A program made the position numbers and the translations under genes. A stretch of DNA of 41,741 bases, taken from the NCBI GenBank assembly GCA_947487055.1, contig CANKVN010000009.1, forward strand, positions 1 to 41,741, written 5' to 3'. Below are positions 8,453 to 16,011 of the stretch, piece after piece (position 1 is the stretch's first letter; every line of letters starts with the position of its first letter). Below the pieces are notes generated by a model. That model was not told the DNA's origin and ran no database searches. It worked only from the letters and a program-made list of their open reading frames with translations. Source of the stretch: Flavobacteriales bacterium. Lineage in GTDB: Bacteria; Bacteroidota; Bacteroidia; NS11-12g; UBA955.

Positions 8453-8545
8453 GGAAATAGTTTGCTGTTGCGCGCTTTTTTGGTTCTTCAAATAGGCCAA
8501 TTTGCCCGGATAATAAAAAAAAATGAAAAAAAAATACAGAAAGTA

Positions 8546-8575
8546 TTGCATTTTTATTTTTCACTTTTATTTTTG
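8546..8575 (+). promoter_or_regulatory. Strong consensus promoter for the small lipoprotein gene
   Basis: TTG at 8546-8548, a 19-bp spacer, then TATTTTTG at 8568-8575 match the Bacteroidota -33/-7 pattern (TTTG, about 19 bp, TAnnTTTG) very well. A purine-rich stretch (AGGAAAAAA) precedes the ATG at 8603. Confidence 0.65.
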
Positions 8576-8602
8576 CCCCACATTTAATCAGGAAAAAACA
8601 AA

Positions 8603-8803
8603 ATGAAAAAGATCTATTTCGCTATCGCTGCCTGCGCTATGTTCGCTTTCGCAGCTTGCTCTGGTAACAGCGGTACCGCTGATGCTGACACTGCTAACAA
8701 AGCTGCTGACACTACAGTTAAAACTGAAGAAGCTGCTACTGTTGACACTTCAAAGGCTGCTGCAGCTGACACTACCAAAAAGGTAGAAGAGAAAGCTAAA
8801 TAA
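8603..8803 (+). CDS. Small Ala/Thr/Lys-rich lipoprotein, function unknown
   Basis: The 66-aa product begins with a short charged N-terminus and a hydrophobic stretch ending in AFAAC, a convincing lipobox, so it is predicted to be a lipoprotein cleaved before Cys19. The mature part of about 48 residues is low-complexity and rich in Ala, Thr, Asp and Lys (ADADTANKAADTT, VEEKAK). It has no recognisable domain and is probably disordered. Codons are strongly biased (GCT, ACT, AAA). With a near-consensus promoter, a purine-rich Shine-Dalgarno-like region and its own terminator, this suggests an abundant monocistronic transcript. By analogy it could be a structural envelope lipoprotein, but nothing in the sequence proves that. 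Confidence 0.82.
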   Translation: MKKIYFAIAACAMFAFAACSGNSGTADADTANKAADTTVKTEEAATVDTSKAAAADTTKKVEEKAK

Positions 8804-8823
8804 GCTTTTCTCCCAAGAAATTT

Positions 8824-8853
8824 AAAGGGTGCTTGCAAAAGTGCCCTTTTTTT
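8824..8853 (+). terminator. Rho-independent terminator after the small lipoprotein gene
   Basis: AAAGGGTGC and GTGCCCTTT form a 9-bp stem, with two G-U pairs in RNA, around an 8-nt loop. The stem runs straight into a tract of seven T. It lies 20 bp after the stop codon. Confidence 0.8.
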
Positions 8854-8873
8854 ATTTCCTTTGCATATAACTG

Positions 8874-9251
8874 ATGCACAAGGTTTTTGCAATAGCATTT
8901 TCAATCCTCCTTATGGGATCTGCCCCGGGTGTTGTAAACGCTGCCACCTTTGCTGGTCCGGTTCCCACGGTTACAGAGCCCGCTCCTGGTTTTTCTTTGA
9001 ACCCAAATCCGGTTACCGGAACCTGGTTTTACATCAACCTGGAATTTTCTGAAACCGATTTCCCCAATGCAAAATATGCCATTTCCAATGTTTTGGGTGA
9101 AGTTGTTTTTTCTGCGCCAATCAAAAAAACCGAGTTTGCCGGTGCCAAAGTGCGCGTAGACATTGCCGACCTAAAGCTGAACAAAGGACTTTACTTCGTT
9201 CAGGTAACCGGTGGCGATAAATCCAAAATACTCAGACTGGTAGTGCGTTAA
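8874..9251 (+). CDS. Stand-alone T9SS type A sorting domain protein
   Basis: This 125-aa protein has a signal peptide (about residues 1-23, ending VVNAA), a short Pro/Thr-rich linker, and then almost only a C-terminal type IX secretion sorting domain. The tail has the hallmarks of this family: FSLNPNPVTG at its start, a central YAISNVLGEVV strand, KLNKGLYFVQV, and the closing KILRLVVR. Normally this domain is the last 70-90 residues of a large cargo protein; here there is no cargo. It may be a small surface protein, a decoy or regulator of the sorting machinery, or a remnant of a larger gene. The GNAT gene starts 1 nt after its stop, so they are likely co-transcribed. Confidence 0.85.
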   Translation: MHKVFAIAFSILLMGSAPGVVNAATFAGPVPTVTEPAPGFSLNPNPVTGTWFYINLEFSETDFPNAKYAISNVLGEVVFSAPIKKTEFAGAKVRVDIADLKLNKGLYFVQVTGGDKSKILRLVVR

Positions 9252-9252
9252 T

Positions 9253-9717
9253 ATGGCCTTTTCAGGTTATACCGTACGTTTGGCTACAGCCGATGATGCT
9301 CCCGCCATGTTCAACCTTATCGAGGAGCTTGCAGCATACGAACGCGCCCCCCACGAGGTTATCAATACCGCAGCAAAACTGAAACATGACGGATTTGAGC
9401 GCTCAAATCCATTATTTAAAGCCTGGGTGGCTGAATCTTCTGATGGGGTTGTTGTTGCCATGGCTATTTGTTATGTGCGCTACAGCACCTGGAAAGGCCC
9501 TGTGTTGTATTTGGAGGATATTGTTGTACGTGAAGCCCTCCGCGGAAATGGTATCGGTAAATTGCTCATGGAGGCCTGTGTGAACGAATGCCGGGCCATG
9601 GGCTATAAGCGTTTAACATGGCAGGTGCTGGACTGGAACGAACCGGCCATACGGTTTTATGAACGGTGGAATGCGGAATTTGATGCCGGTTGGCTTAATG
9701 CCAGTATAGACTTTTAA
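9253..9717 (+). CDS. GNAT-family N-acetyltransferase, diamine/thialysine acetyltransferase-like
   Basis: This 154-aa cytoplasmic enzyme has a full GNAT fold. The acetyl-CoA pyrophosphate loop is REALRGNGIGKLL (an R-x-x-G-x-G/A type motif), preceded by the YSTWKGPVLYLEDIVV strand. That strand and the N-terminal EELAAYERAPHEV are characteristic of the spermidine/spermine or thialysine acetyltransferase (SAT1/SAT2-like) branch. The final part, VLDWNEPAIRFYER, is typical as well. The acetyl acceptor is probably a small amine or lysine analogue, inferred from the branch only. It is packed 1 nt behind the T9SS-tail gene and 5 nt before the rhomboid gene. Confidence 0.88.
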   Translation: MAFSGYTVRLATADDAPAMFNLIEELAAYERAPHEVINTAAKLKHDGFERSNPLFKAWVAESSDGVVVAMAICYVRYSTWKGPVLYLEDIVVREALRGNGIGKLLMEACVNECRAMGYKRLTWQVLDWNEPAIRFYERWNAEFDAGWLNASIDF

Positions 9718-9722
9718 ATAAC

Positions 9723-10364
9723 GTGCAACGATTATTCCAAAACATACTGCCGGCAATAATCATTGTCTGTGCTATTGTGGCCATGCACTTCATGGCAGAT
9801 TTATTAGCATGGGATAAGGCTGCATTAAGCCTTCAGCCGGGCAATTGGGCGCACATACATGGAGTTGTAACAATGGTCCTGGTGCATGCAGATGCCGCAC
9901 ATTTATGGTCCAATACACTTGGGTTGCTGTTGCTGCTATCTCTGCTGTTTGTGCGTTACAGGCCTGTAGCATGGCTGGTGTTATCCCTGTCCTGGGTCTT
10001 GACCGGATTCTTTGTCTTTTTTCTGGCTAAAGAAAATACCCAGCACATCGGTGCCAGTGGCTTTTTGTACGCTTTATTGATCTTTTTAATTGTTGCGGGC
10101 CTGCTTGCCGCAAATCGCTCGCTGCGCATGCTTTCCTTTGTGCTTATCATGTATTACGGAAGCATGGTATGGGGTGTTTTCCCGCTGCAGCGTCATGTTT
10201 CCTGGGAAGGTCACCTTTCCGGTGCCATAACGGGCTTTATTTTAGCCATCTTGCTTCGGGGTTATTATCTGAAATACACCAGGGACGTTAAGCCGCCATG
10301 GTTCCATGAAAACGAATCCAAAGAAGATCCTTATTCCGCGTTTGATAACAGTAAAAAGCCTTAG
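9723..10364 (+). CDS. Rhomboid family intramembrane serine protease
   Basis: This 213-aa membrane protein shows the rhomboid signatures in order: the HLWSN motif in the second hydrophobic region, the catalytic serine in GASGFLYAL (about residue 113), and the catalytic histidine in EGHLSGAITG near the last helix. About six transmembrane segments are visible, followed by a short hydrophilic tail. It would cleave transmembrane substrates within the bilayer; the substrate is unknown. The start is GTG at 9723, 5 nt after the GNAT stop. The stop interlocks with that of the convergent transporter (4-bp overlap TTAG). Confidence 0.9.
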   Translation: MQRLFQNILPAIIIVCAIVAMHFMADLLAWDKAALSLQPGNWAHIHGVVTMVLVHADAAHLWSNTLGLLLLLSLLFVRYRPVAWLVLSLSWVLTGFFVFFLAKENTQHIGASGFLYALLIFLIVAGLLAANRSLRMLSFVLIMYYGSMVWGVFPLQRHVSWEGHLSGAITGFILAILLRGYYLKYTRDVKPPWFHENESKEDPYSAFDNSKKP

Positions 10365-11629
10365 GCTTCTGCACTGGCAGCGGGTTTCGCGATAGCACTT
10401 TTTTCTTCTTTAAACAGCACCATAAACCCGATGGCGATGATAAACGCATAGGCGGCGAAACTAAGCCAGATGCCATGCCAATCCTTAGAACCATTTGAAA
10501 ATGTGTAATAGCGGTCTATCACAACACCACTGATGGTACTGCCCAAAAAAGCGCCGACGCCATTGGTCATCATCATAAACAATCCTTGTGCACTGGAGCG
10601 GATATTGGAATCGGTTTGTGTTTCGATAAATAAAGAACCGGAGATGTTGAAAAAATCAAATGCCATTCCGTAAATAATGCAGCTTAGGATAATCATCCAC
10701 AACCCTTGTTCAGGATTTCCATAAGCAAACAGGCCAAAACGGAGTACCCAGGCAAACATGGCAAAAAGCATTACTTTTTTGATACCGAATTTTCTTAAAA
10801 AGAAGGGGATGGTGAGGATGAAAACCGTTTCAGATACCTGAGAGATGGACATGATGATGGTAGAATACTTCACCACAAAGGAATCGGGGCCGTATGCCAC
10901 CTGGTTCCTGAAATCATCCAGAAAGGTATCGCCATACATGTTGGTTAATTGCAGTGCGCCGCCTAAAAACATGGAAAACAAAAAGAAAAGTGCCATTCTG
11001 TATTTGGCGAATAAGCGGAATGCATCTAGCCCCAATTGAGAAACCCAGGACGCTGTTCTGGAAATGGTGTTTTTAGGCGTACAGGCAGGAAGGGTGAAAG
11101 CATAGAATCCCAAAGCAATGGCCACAATGCCTGCAATAAAGAACTGTTGCGTATTGCTTTTGCTTCCGGTTAGGTTGGTAATCCACATCGCGGCGATAAA
11201 GCCTATGGTGCCCCAAACACGTATTGGAGGGAATACCTTTATCACGTCGTATCCTTGTTGGCTTAGCGTGGTATAGGAAATGGAATTTGATAATGAAATG
11301 GTGGGCATGTAACACATCATCGCGCCGAAAATGATGTAGTACAAATCATTGGCATTGGTTGCGGTTGTGGCCAGCAGCATAAACCCTCCATAGGCTATTT
11401 GCAGCACTCCGTAGAGCCTTTCGGCATTTACCCAGCGGTCTGCTATGATTCCGGTAATTGCGGGCATGATCAGTGAGGCAATGGCCAGGGTAGAGAAAAT
11501 GGCGCCAAATTGCTCGCCTGTTCCCAGTTTGCTGCCAAAGAAATAGGTGCCAATGGTTATGAGCCAAGCTCCCCAAACAAAAAACTGAAGAAAGCTAAGC
11601 AGGGTTAATCGAAAGCGTAAATCCATCAT
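10361..11629 (-). CDS. MFS transporter, nucleoside:H+ symporter (NupG/XapB) family
   Basis: This 422-aa protein has about twelve transmembrane helices and the N-terminal signature of the nucleoside:proton symporter branch of the MFS: LRLTLLSF-like start, FFVWGAW, and SLSNSISYTTL in the third or fourth helix. The pattern PPIRVWGTIGFIAA is also typical of this branch in Bacteroidota. It probably imports nucleosides by proton symport; the exact nucleoside is unknown. Transcription runs in the same direction as dsbD and gmhA, with a 40-bp gap after gmhA, so it may be the last gene of that operon. Confidence 0.87.
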   Translation of the reverse strand: MMDLRFRLTLLSFLQFFVWGAWLITIGTYFFGSKLGTGEQFGAIFSTLAIASLIMPAITGIIADRWVNAERLYGVLQIAYGGFMLLATTATNANDLYYIIFGAMMCYMPTISLSNSISYTTLSQQGYDVIKVFPPIRVWGTIGFIAAMWITNLTGSKSNTQQFFIAGIVAIALGFYAFTLPACTPKNTISRTASWVSQLGLDAFRLFAKYRMALFFLFSMFLGGALQLTNMYGDTFLDDFRNQVAYGPDSFVVKYSTIIMSISQVSETVFILTIPFFLRKFGIKKVMLFAMFAWVLRFGLFAYGNPEQGLWMIILSCIIYGMAFDFFNISGSLFIETQTDSNIRSSAQGLFMMMTNGVGAFLGSTISGVVIDRYYTFSNGSKDWHGIWLSFAAYAFIIAIGFMVLFKEEKSAIAKPAASAEA

Positions 11630-11669
11630 GAGCAGGCGAAAATATTGAATTGCCTGCAGAATTCTTGAT

Positions 11670-12248
11670 TTATTTTATCAGGGTTTGCTCAATTTGGTCA
11701 ATCAAAGCATGAATCACCTTGATGTGGATCTCTTGAGCCCGGTCTGCATACTCGGACCATGGAGCGCGGATTTCAATGTCGCACAATCCCGCCATCTGTC
11801 CACCGTCCTTGCCGGTAAGCCCTATGGTTCTTATACCCATGGCTTTTGCCGCTTGCATGGCATTGATGATGTTTTTGCTGTTGCCGCTGCTGCTTATTCC
11901 AAGCAAAACGTCACCGGGTTTTCCAAGGCCTTCAACAAAACGGCTAAATACAAACTCAAAACCATAATCGTTGCCCACACAGCTGATGTGGCTGGGGTCG
12001 CTGATGGCAATAGCGGGCAAGGCTTTGCGGTTGTTGCGGTAGCGCCCGCTCAGTTCCTCCGCAAAATGCATGGCATCACAATGGCTGCCCCCATTACCGC
12101 AGGAAATAATTTTCCCTCCACCTTCAATGGCTGAAGACATTAATGTTGCAGCTTCGGCAATCTGCAATAGGTTTTGCTCATTACCCATAAATTGCTGCAA
12201 TACTGCTGCTGCTTCGGTGAAATGTTGTTGAATACGTTGGATACTCAT
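11670..12248 (-). CDS. gmhA: Phosphoheptose isomerase GmhA (SIS domain)
   Basis: GmhA converts sedoheptulose 7-phosphate to D-glycero-heptose 7-phosphate for heptose in lipopolysaccharide or other glycans. The 192-aa length is typical. The sugar-phosphate loops are [17 protein letters not shown] and [12 protein letters not shown]. The metal ligands expected for the family appear as the His and Glu of HFAEE and the Gln and His of [10 protein letters not shown]. Its ATG shares an ATGA overlap with the stop of dsbD, so translation is coupled. No other heptose gene is in the window. Confidence 0.94.
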   Translation of the reverse strand: MSIQRIQQHFTEAAAVLQQFMGNEQNLLQIAEAATLMSSAIEGGGKIISCGNGGSHCDAMHFAEELSGRYRNNRKALPAIAISDPSHISCVGNDYGFEFVFSRFVEGLGKPGDVLLGISSSGNSKNIINAMQAAKAMGIRTIGLTGKDGGQMAGLCDIEIRAPWSEYADRAQEIHIKVIHALIDQIEQTLIK

Positions 12249-14371
12249 GGGTTCAATCGTTTAAATTCTGATAAGCCAATTTCCAGAAATTCCCTGAACT
12301 TATCTGCGTTGTAATTGAATGTTTCTGCGCTTCCGGGGTGTTGAAGCAATACTTCTTCTCCGGTCATGAGCACGTACATGGGCTGGCTATTGCTGTTGAA
12401 ATAACAAGCCTGTATTTCGGCATTCTTTTCCCCCAGGGTTTTGATGGTTCTTCCGCTGCTTCTGGCAACAAATTGTTCGCCCACAGGCAGTTTGATTTTT
12501 TTGTCATCCACATATAGCGATACAACAATATAATCATTTTTGAGAATATTGAGCACTGCAGGGTTGCTCCAAACCTTTTCTTCCATGCGCCTGCAGTTTA
12601 CGCAGCCATGCCCGGTGAAATCGATAAACAGGGGTTTTTTCTGTTCTTTTGAGCAAGCCAGGGCTTGTTCGTAGTCAAAATAACCATTGAGGCCATGAGG
12701 CAAATGCAGTTGTTCAGCATATTTGGCAGATTGACACTGGCCCGCCGCAGATGCTGATTCTTCCGCACCAACTCCCAGTTTGAAGTCCTGTGTGTGCATG
12801 GGAGGCAAATAGCCCGCCAGCGATTTTAGCGGTGCACCCCACATTCCCGGCAGGAGATAGGCCACAAAAGACCAAGTAGTAATCACCAGCATCAATCGGG
12901 TTACGGACCAATAAGGCACATCGCTATCATGAGAAAACTTGATTTTACCCATGAGATAAATTGCCAGTAAGGAGAAGATAACAATCCACAAGGCCAGGTA
13001 AACTTCCCTGTCCAGTATTCCCCAGTGGTATGTTTGGTCTGCTGTGCTTAAGAATTTTAAGGCAAAGGCCAATTCTACAAAGCCCAGCACCACCTTTACG
13101 CTGTTTAGCCATCCACCGCTTTTGGGCAGGCTTTTCATGTAGCTGGGGAATATGACAAGCAATCCGAATGGCAGTGCAAATGCCAGGGAAAATCCCAGCA
13201 TGGCTATGATGGGTGTGGTTAGTCCGCCTTTGGCGCTTTCTACCAATACAGTTCCTACAATTGGCCCTGTGCAGGAAAAAGAAACCAGCGCGATGGTCAG
13301 TGCCATGAAAACAGGTCCGGCTATGCCGCCCTTGTCTGCCCTTTTGTCTATGGCATTTACCCAAGAGGCGGGAAGCACCATTTCGAATGCCCCAAAGAAA
13401 CTGGCTGCAAACACAATAAATATAAAGAAGAAGAATACATTGGGTATCCAGTGTGTGCTCAGCCAGTTGGCCGCGTCCGGGCCCACCACTTTACTTACAA
13501 TGGTGCCTATGACAACATAGATGAGGATAATGGAAATGGCAAATACAATGCCGTCACGAACCGATTTTTTGCGGTCTTCATTTTTTAGGAAGAATGCCAC
13601 GGTCATGGGTATCATTGGAAATACACATGGCGTGAGGAGCGCCAGCAATCCAGAGGTGAAGGCCAGCCAGAAAACCAGCCCAAGTCCTTTGTTGCCGGTT
13701 TCGTTTTTAGCCGCGCCCACAGAGCCCTTGTAGGTTAATTCTTTGCAGGAACCCACAGCATTTTTAGCGCTTGATTTATAGGAATTATCGGAAGCGTTGG
13801 ATTCCTCTATGTTGGTTTCAGGTTTTTTGGTGGTCTGGGTGGTATCTTCCTGTGGTTTGGTCTCTGTGCTTGGTGCTGTGGCACCTTCTGCCATTACAGG
13901 ATTTTTGGCTTCCAGCACTTCATTGATAGGTACACACTGATCCTCAGAGCACATTTGTCCGCTAAAACGGCATTGGATTGAAGCAATCGTGCCCAATACC
14001 TTTATTTTTTGTTTGAAAACCGCAATTCCCGGAAATTCGCCGGTCTTACAATTAATTTTGTCCAGTTCGGCAAGTTGGTCGGTTTTAAGTACATCGCCCA
14101 CCCCAATTGGTTTTCCAACCACTACAAAGTGATCGCCGGTAAATTCCATTGAGGCACGGGTGTTTCCTACATCCTCTGCACAGGTTGTTTTCTCGCTGTA
14201 TATATGCATTCCGGGAGCGGGCCCCAGGGAAACAACAACATCGATGATATCTCCAACCTTTGCATTTTTGGTAGAAAAAGTCATGCTTCTGGTTGTGGTC
14301 CTTTTTATCTGGGCATGGAGGTTACCCAAAACCAAAGCGGCAATCGAAAGGGCAAATAGTTTAAGTTTCAT
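12245..14371 (-). CDS. dsbD: Thiol:disulfide interchange protein DsbD
   Basis: DsbD moves reducing power from cytoplasmic thioredoxin across the inner membrane to periplasmic partners. The 708-aa chain has a signal peptide (cleaved near NLHAQ), an N-terminal alpha-type domain with a Cys pair (MCSEDQC), a Thr/Glu-rich linker, an eight-helix CcdA-like core with cysteines in [12 protein letters not shown] and [10 protein letters not shown], and a C-terminal thioredoxin-like domain with the redox motif GCVNC. All three redox modules are therefore present. gmhA overlaps downstream by 4 bp. The gene is divergent from the LysM hydrolase gene across a 170-bp region. Confidence 0.95.
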   Translation of the reverse strand: MKLKLFALSIAALVLGNLHAQIKRTTTRSMTFSTKNAKVGDIIDVVVSLGPAPGMHIYSEKTTCAEDVGNTRASMEFTGDHFVVVGKPIGVGDVLKTDQLAELDKINCKTGEFPGIAVFKQKIKVLGTIASIQCRFSGQMCSEDQCVPINEVLEAKNPVMAEGATAPSTETKPQEDTTQTTKKPETNIEESNASDNSYKSSAKNAVGSCKELTYKGSVGAAKNETGNKGLGLVFWLAFTSGLLALLTPCVFPMIPMTVAFFLKNEDRKKSVRDGIVFAISIILIYVVIGTIVSKVVGPDAANWLSTHWIPNVFFFFIFIVFAASFFGAFEMVLPASWVNAIDKRADKGGIAGPVFMALTIALVSFSCTGPIVGTVLVESAKGGLTTPIIAMLGFSLAFALPFGLLVIFPSYMKSLPKSGGWLNSVKVVLGFVELAFALKFLSTADQTYHWGILDREVYLALWIVIFSLLAIYLMGKIKFSHDSDVPYWSVTRLMLVITTWSFVAYLLPGMWGAPLKSLAGYLPPMHTQDFKLGVGAEESASAAGQCQSAKYAEQLHLPHGLNGYFDYEQALACSKEQKKPLFIDFTGHGCVNCRRMEEKVWSNPAVLNILKNDYIVVSLYVDDKKIKLPVGEQFVARSSGRTIKTLGEKNAEIQACYFNSNSQPMYVLMTGEEVLLQHPGSAETFNYNADKFREFLEIGLSEFKRLNP

Positions 14372-14521
14372 TTTTCAAATGCAAAAAAACACAATTAAAG
14401 GTATACTGCAGTGATACTTTAGTCACGAAGTTTCATATAGAACCATTTTTACACCCATTTGTTGCCTTGTTTATTCACTTTTCGTCGATAAAGAAATAAA
14501 ATATGACTTCATCCCGTTAGT

Positions 14522-14528
14522 TAATTTG
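14522..14528 (+). promoter_or_regulatory. Probable -7 element for the GH73/LysM gene
   Basis: TAATTTG is a one-base-shortened form of TAnnTTTG and lies 13 nt before the ATG at 14542. No clear -33 element is visible, so this is a weak call. Confidence 0.3.
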
Positions 14529-14541
14529 GAGATACTAGCCT

Positions 14542-15885
14542 ATGCGCCCGGTCCTATATTGTTTTATTGCCTTTAGCGCTGCTTTTGCTTCGCTGCAAGC
14601 CCAGAAGCTCAATACCGTTGATTATATTAACGAGTATAAGTTTGCGGCCATGCAGGAAATGAAGGTCTACAGTGTTCCCGCATCGGTAACCCTGGCTCAG
14701 GGTATATTGGAAAGTGCCAGCGGTAATAGCAAGTTGGCCAAGGATTGCAACAACCATTTTGGGATTAAGTGTCGTAAAAACTGGACGGGAAATTTTTGCC
14801 TTGCAGATGATGACGCTCCGGATGAGTGTTTTCGGGGATATTCATCGGCCATGGAAAGCTACAGGGACCATAGTTTGTTTCTGAAAGGCAATTCCCGGTA
14901 TGACTTTTTATTTGCCATGCCGGCCACCGATTACAAAGCCTGGTCCAATGGGCTTAGACAGGCAGGCTATGCAACCAATCCGGCTTATGGATCAATCCTT
15001 ATTGGTGTAATAGAGCGCTACCGCTTGTCGATGTATGACAGCATGGTTATTTTGGGTGATGACTACGATACCCCGGATACGGCTGCCGGCAACTTAATAA
15101 GGGTGAAGGGGCTGCCAGCAGTTTACGCACGCAGGGGGCAAACTGCTGCCGATATCGCCAAAGAGCAAGACATGGGCGTGTGGCAGATTTATAAATACAA
15201 CGATCTGAAAAACGGCGAAGAGCTTAGGCCCGGAGAAATCATCTACCTCAAACCCAAGCGGCGCAAGTCTTCAGACCAAATCCATGTGGTGCAGGATGGC
15301 GAAACATTGCGGGATATCAGCCAGCAACACGCCATTAAGCTAAAACAATTGCAAAAGTATAACCACGTGAAGCCCGGACAGGATTTGCGGCCCGGAGAAC
15401 GCCTGTATCTTATGCAAAAAAGAGAGGACCTGGATAAGGCCGAACAGGAAAAAAAGAAAAACAACACGGATACAGGGCATGTGTTTCCTGAAGCAAGGGA
15501 TAAAAAAATTCCAGAAGCAAAGGTGGGAGAGGGCAAAGGAAATCCGGCAGCGGAGCATGATGTGCCGAAGCCTAATTTATCTTACCATATTGTTATGAAG
15601 GGGGAAACAGTTTTTAGCATTTCAAGGCTATACAAAATTTCAGCGGATTCCTTAATGGTTTGGAACCATATTGTAAACTCCCAGATACAGTTGGGACAGG
15701 AGTTGCGAATAGCAAATACCGCATTGGTATCTAAATCCCTGGAAAACAAGCTCCATAAGGTTTCTGCAGGGGAAACACTCTATCAGATTTCAAGGAAATA
15801 TCAGGTTTCGGTGGATGCGCTCAGGCTTAAAAACCAGCTTGGAAGCAATGAAATTAAAGTGGGTCAGCAATTGCTGATTCCCTGA
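14542..15885 (+). CDS. Secreted peptidoglycan N-acetylglucosaminidase (GH73) with LysM repeats
   Basis: This 447-aa exported protein has a signal peptide (MRPVLYCFIAFSAAFASLQAQ) followed by a glucosaminidase domain (about residues 25-165). That domain has the FlgJ/GH73-type features ASVTLAQGILESASGNS, CNNHFGIKC and YSSAMESYRDHSLFL, including the likely catalytic Glu in ILES. Four LysM-like units follow, near 180-235, 255-302, 350-398 and 403-447, separated by a charged Lys/Glu-rich linker. The LysM units bind glycan and the enzyme domain cuts the sugar backbone, so the role is probably cell-wall remodelling or daughter-cell separation. It stands alone, with dsbD divergent upstream. Confidence 0.92.
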   Translation: MRPVLYCFIAFSAAFASLQAQKLNTVDYINEYKFAAMQEMKVYSVPASVTLAQGILESASGNSKLAKDCNNHFGIKCRKNWTGNFCLADDDAPDECFRGYSSAMESYRDHSLFLKGNSRYDFLFAMPATDYKAWSNGLRQAGYATNPAYGSILIGVIERYRLSMYDSMVILGDDYDTPDTAAGNLIRVKGLPAVYARRGQTAADIAKEQDMGVWQIYKYNDLKNGEELRPGEIIYLKPKRRKSSDQIHVVQDGETLRDISQQHAIKLKQLQKYNHVKPGQDLRPGERLYLMQKREDLDKAEQEKKKNNTDTGHVFPEARDKKIPEAKVGEGKGNPAAEHDVPKPNLSYHIVMKGETVFSISRLYKISADSLMVWNHIVNSQIQLGQELRIANTALVSKSLENKLHKVSAGETLYQISRKYQVSVDALRLKNQLGSNEIKVGQQLLIP

Positions 15886-15958
15886 CCATTAACAGAAAAG
15901 TCATATTTCTGTCATAGACATAACTTTTTTTTAAAATTATTGCAACCTTTTTAAGGTG

Positions 15959-15984
15959 TTGCGTCTTTTTTTTAGCTATAATTG
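15959..15984 (+). promoter_or_regulatory. Candidate promoter of the large T9SS surface protein gene
   Basis: TTG at 15959-15961 and TATAATTG at 15977-15984 (one mismatch to TAnnTTTG) are 15 bp apart, 28 nt before the ATG at 16012. The fit is imperfect. The AT-rich run upstream (many T) may act as an UP-like element. Confidence 0.3.
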
Positions 15985-16011
15985 CGACAACTACAGATAA
16001 AATCTCACAAT

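Noticed and set aside
8453-8551. N-terminal extension of the CrtD-like ORF (MQYFLYFFFIFFYY...)
   Set aside because: It is translated AT-rich promoter DNA; the conserved FAD-binding start lies after the ATG at 8452.
11685-12134. 149-aa forward ORF opposite gmhA
   Set aside because: gmhA has all family motifs; this frame has none and lies fully inside it.
14411-14426. GTGA-N8-TCAC palindrome upstream of dsbD (CRP-like look)
   Set aside because: The spacer is 8 instead of 6 and the outer bases do not fit TGTGA/TCACA; probably chance.
15892-15912. Inverted repeat ACAGAAA...TTTCTGT after the LysM gene
   Set aside because: AT-rich 7-bp stem with a 7-nt loop; the T run begins about 12 bp later, so it is not a convincing terminator.
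15982-16011. TTG start of the large surface protein in the ORF track
   Set aside because: The ATG at 16012 begins a proper signal peptide, and the TTG overlaps the candidate -7 element.
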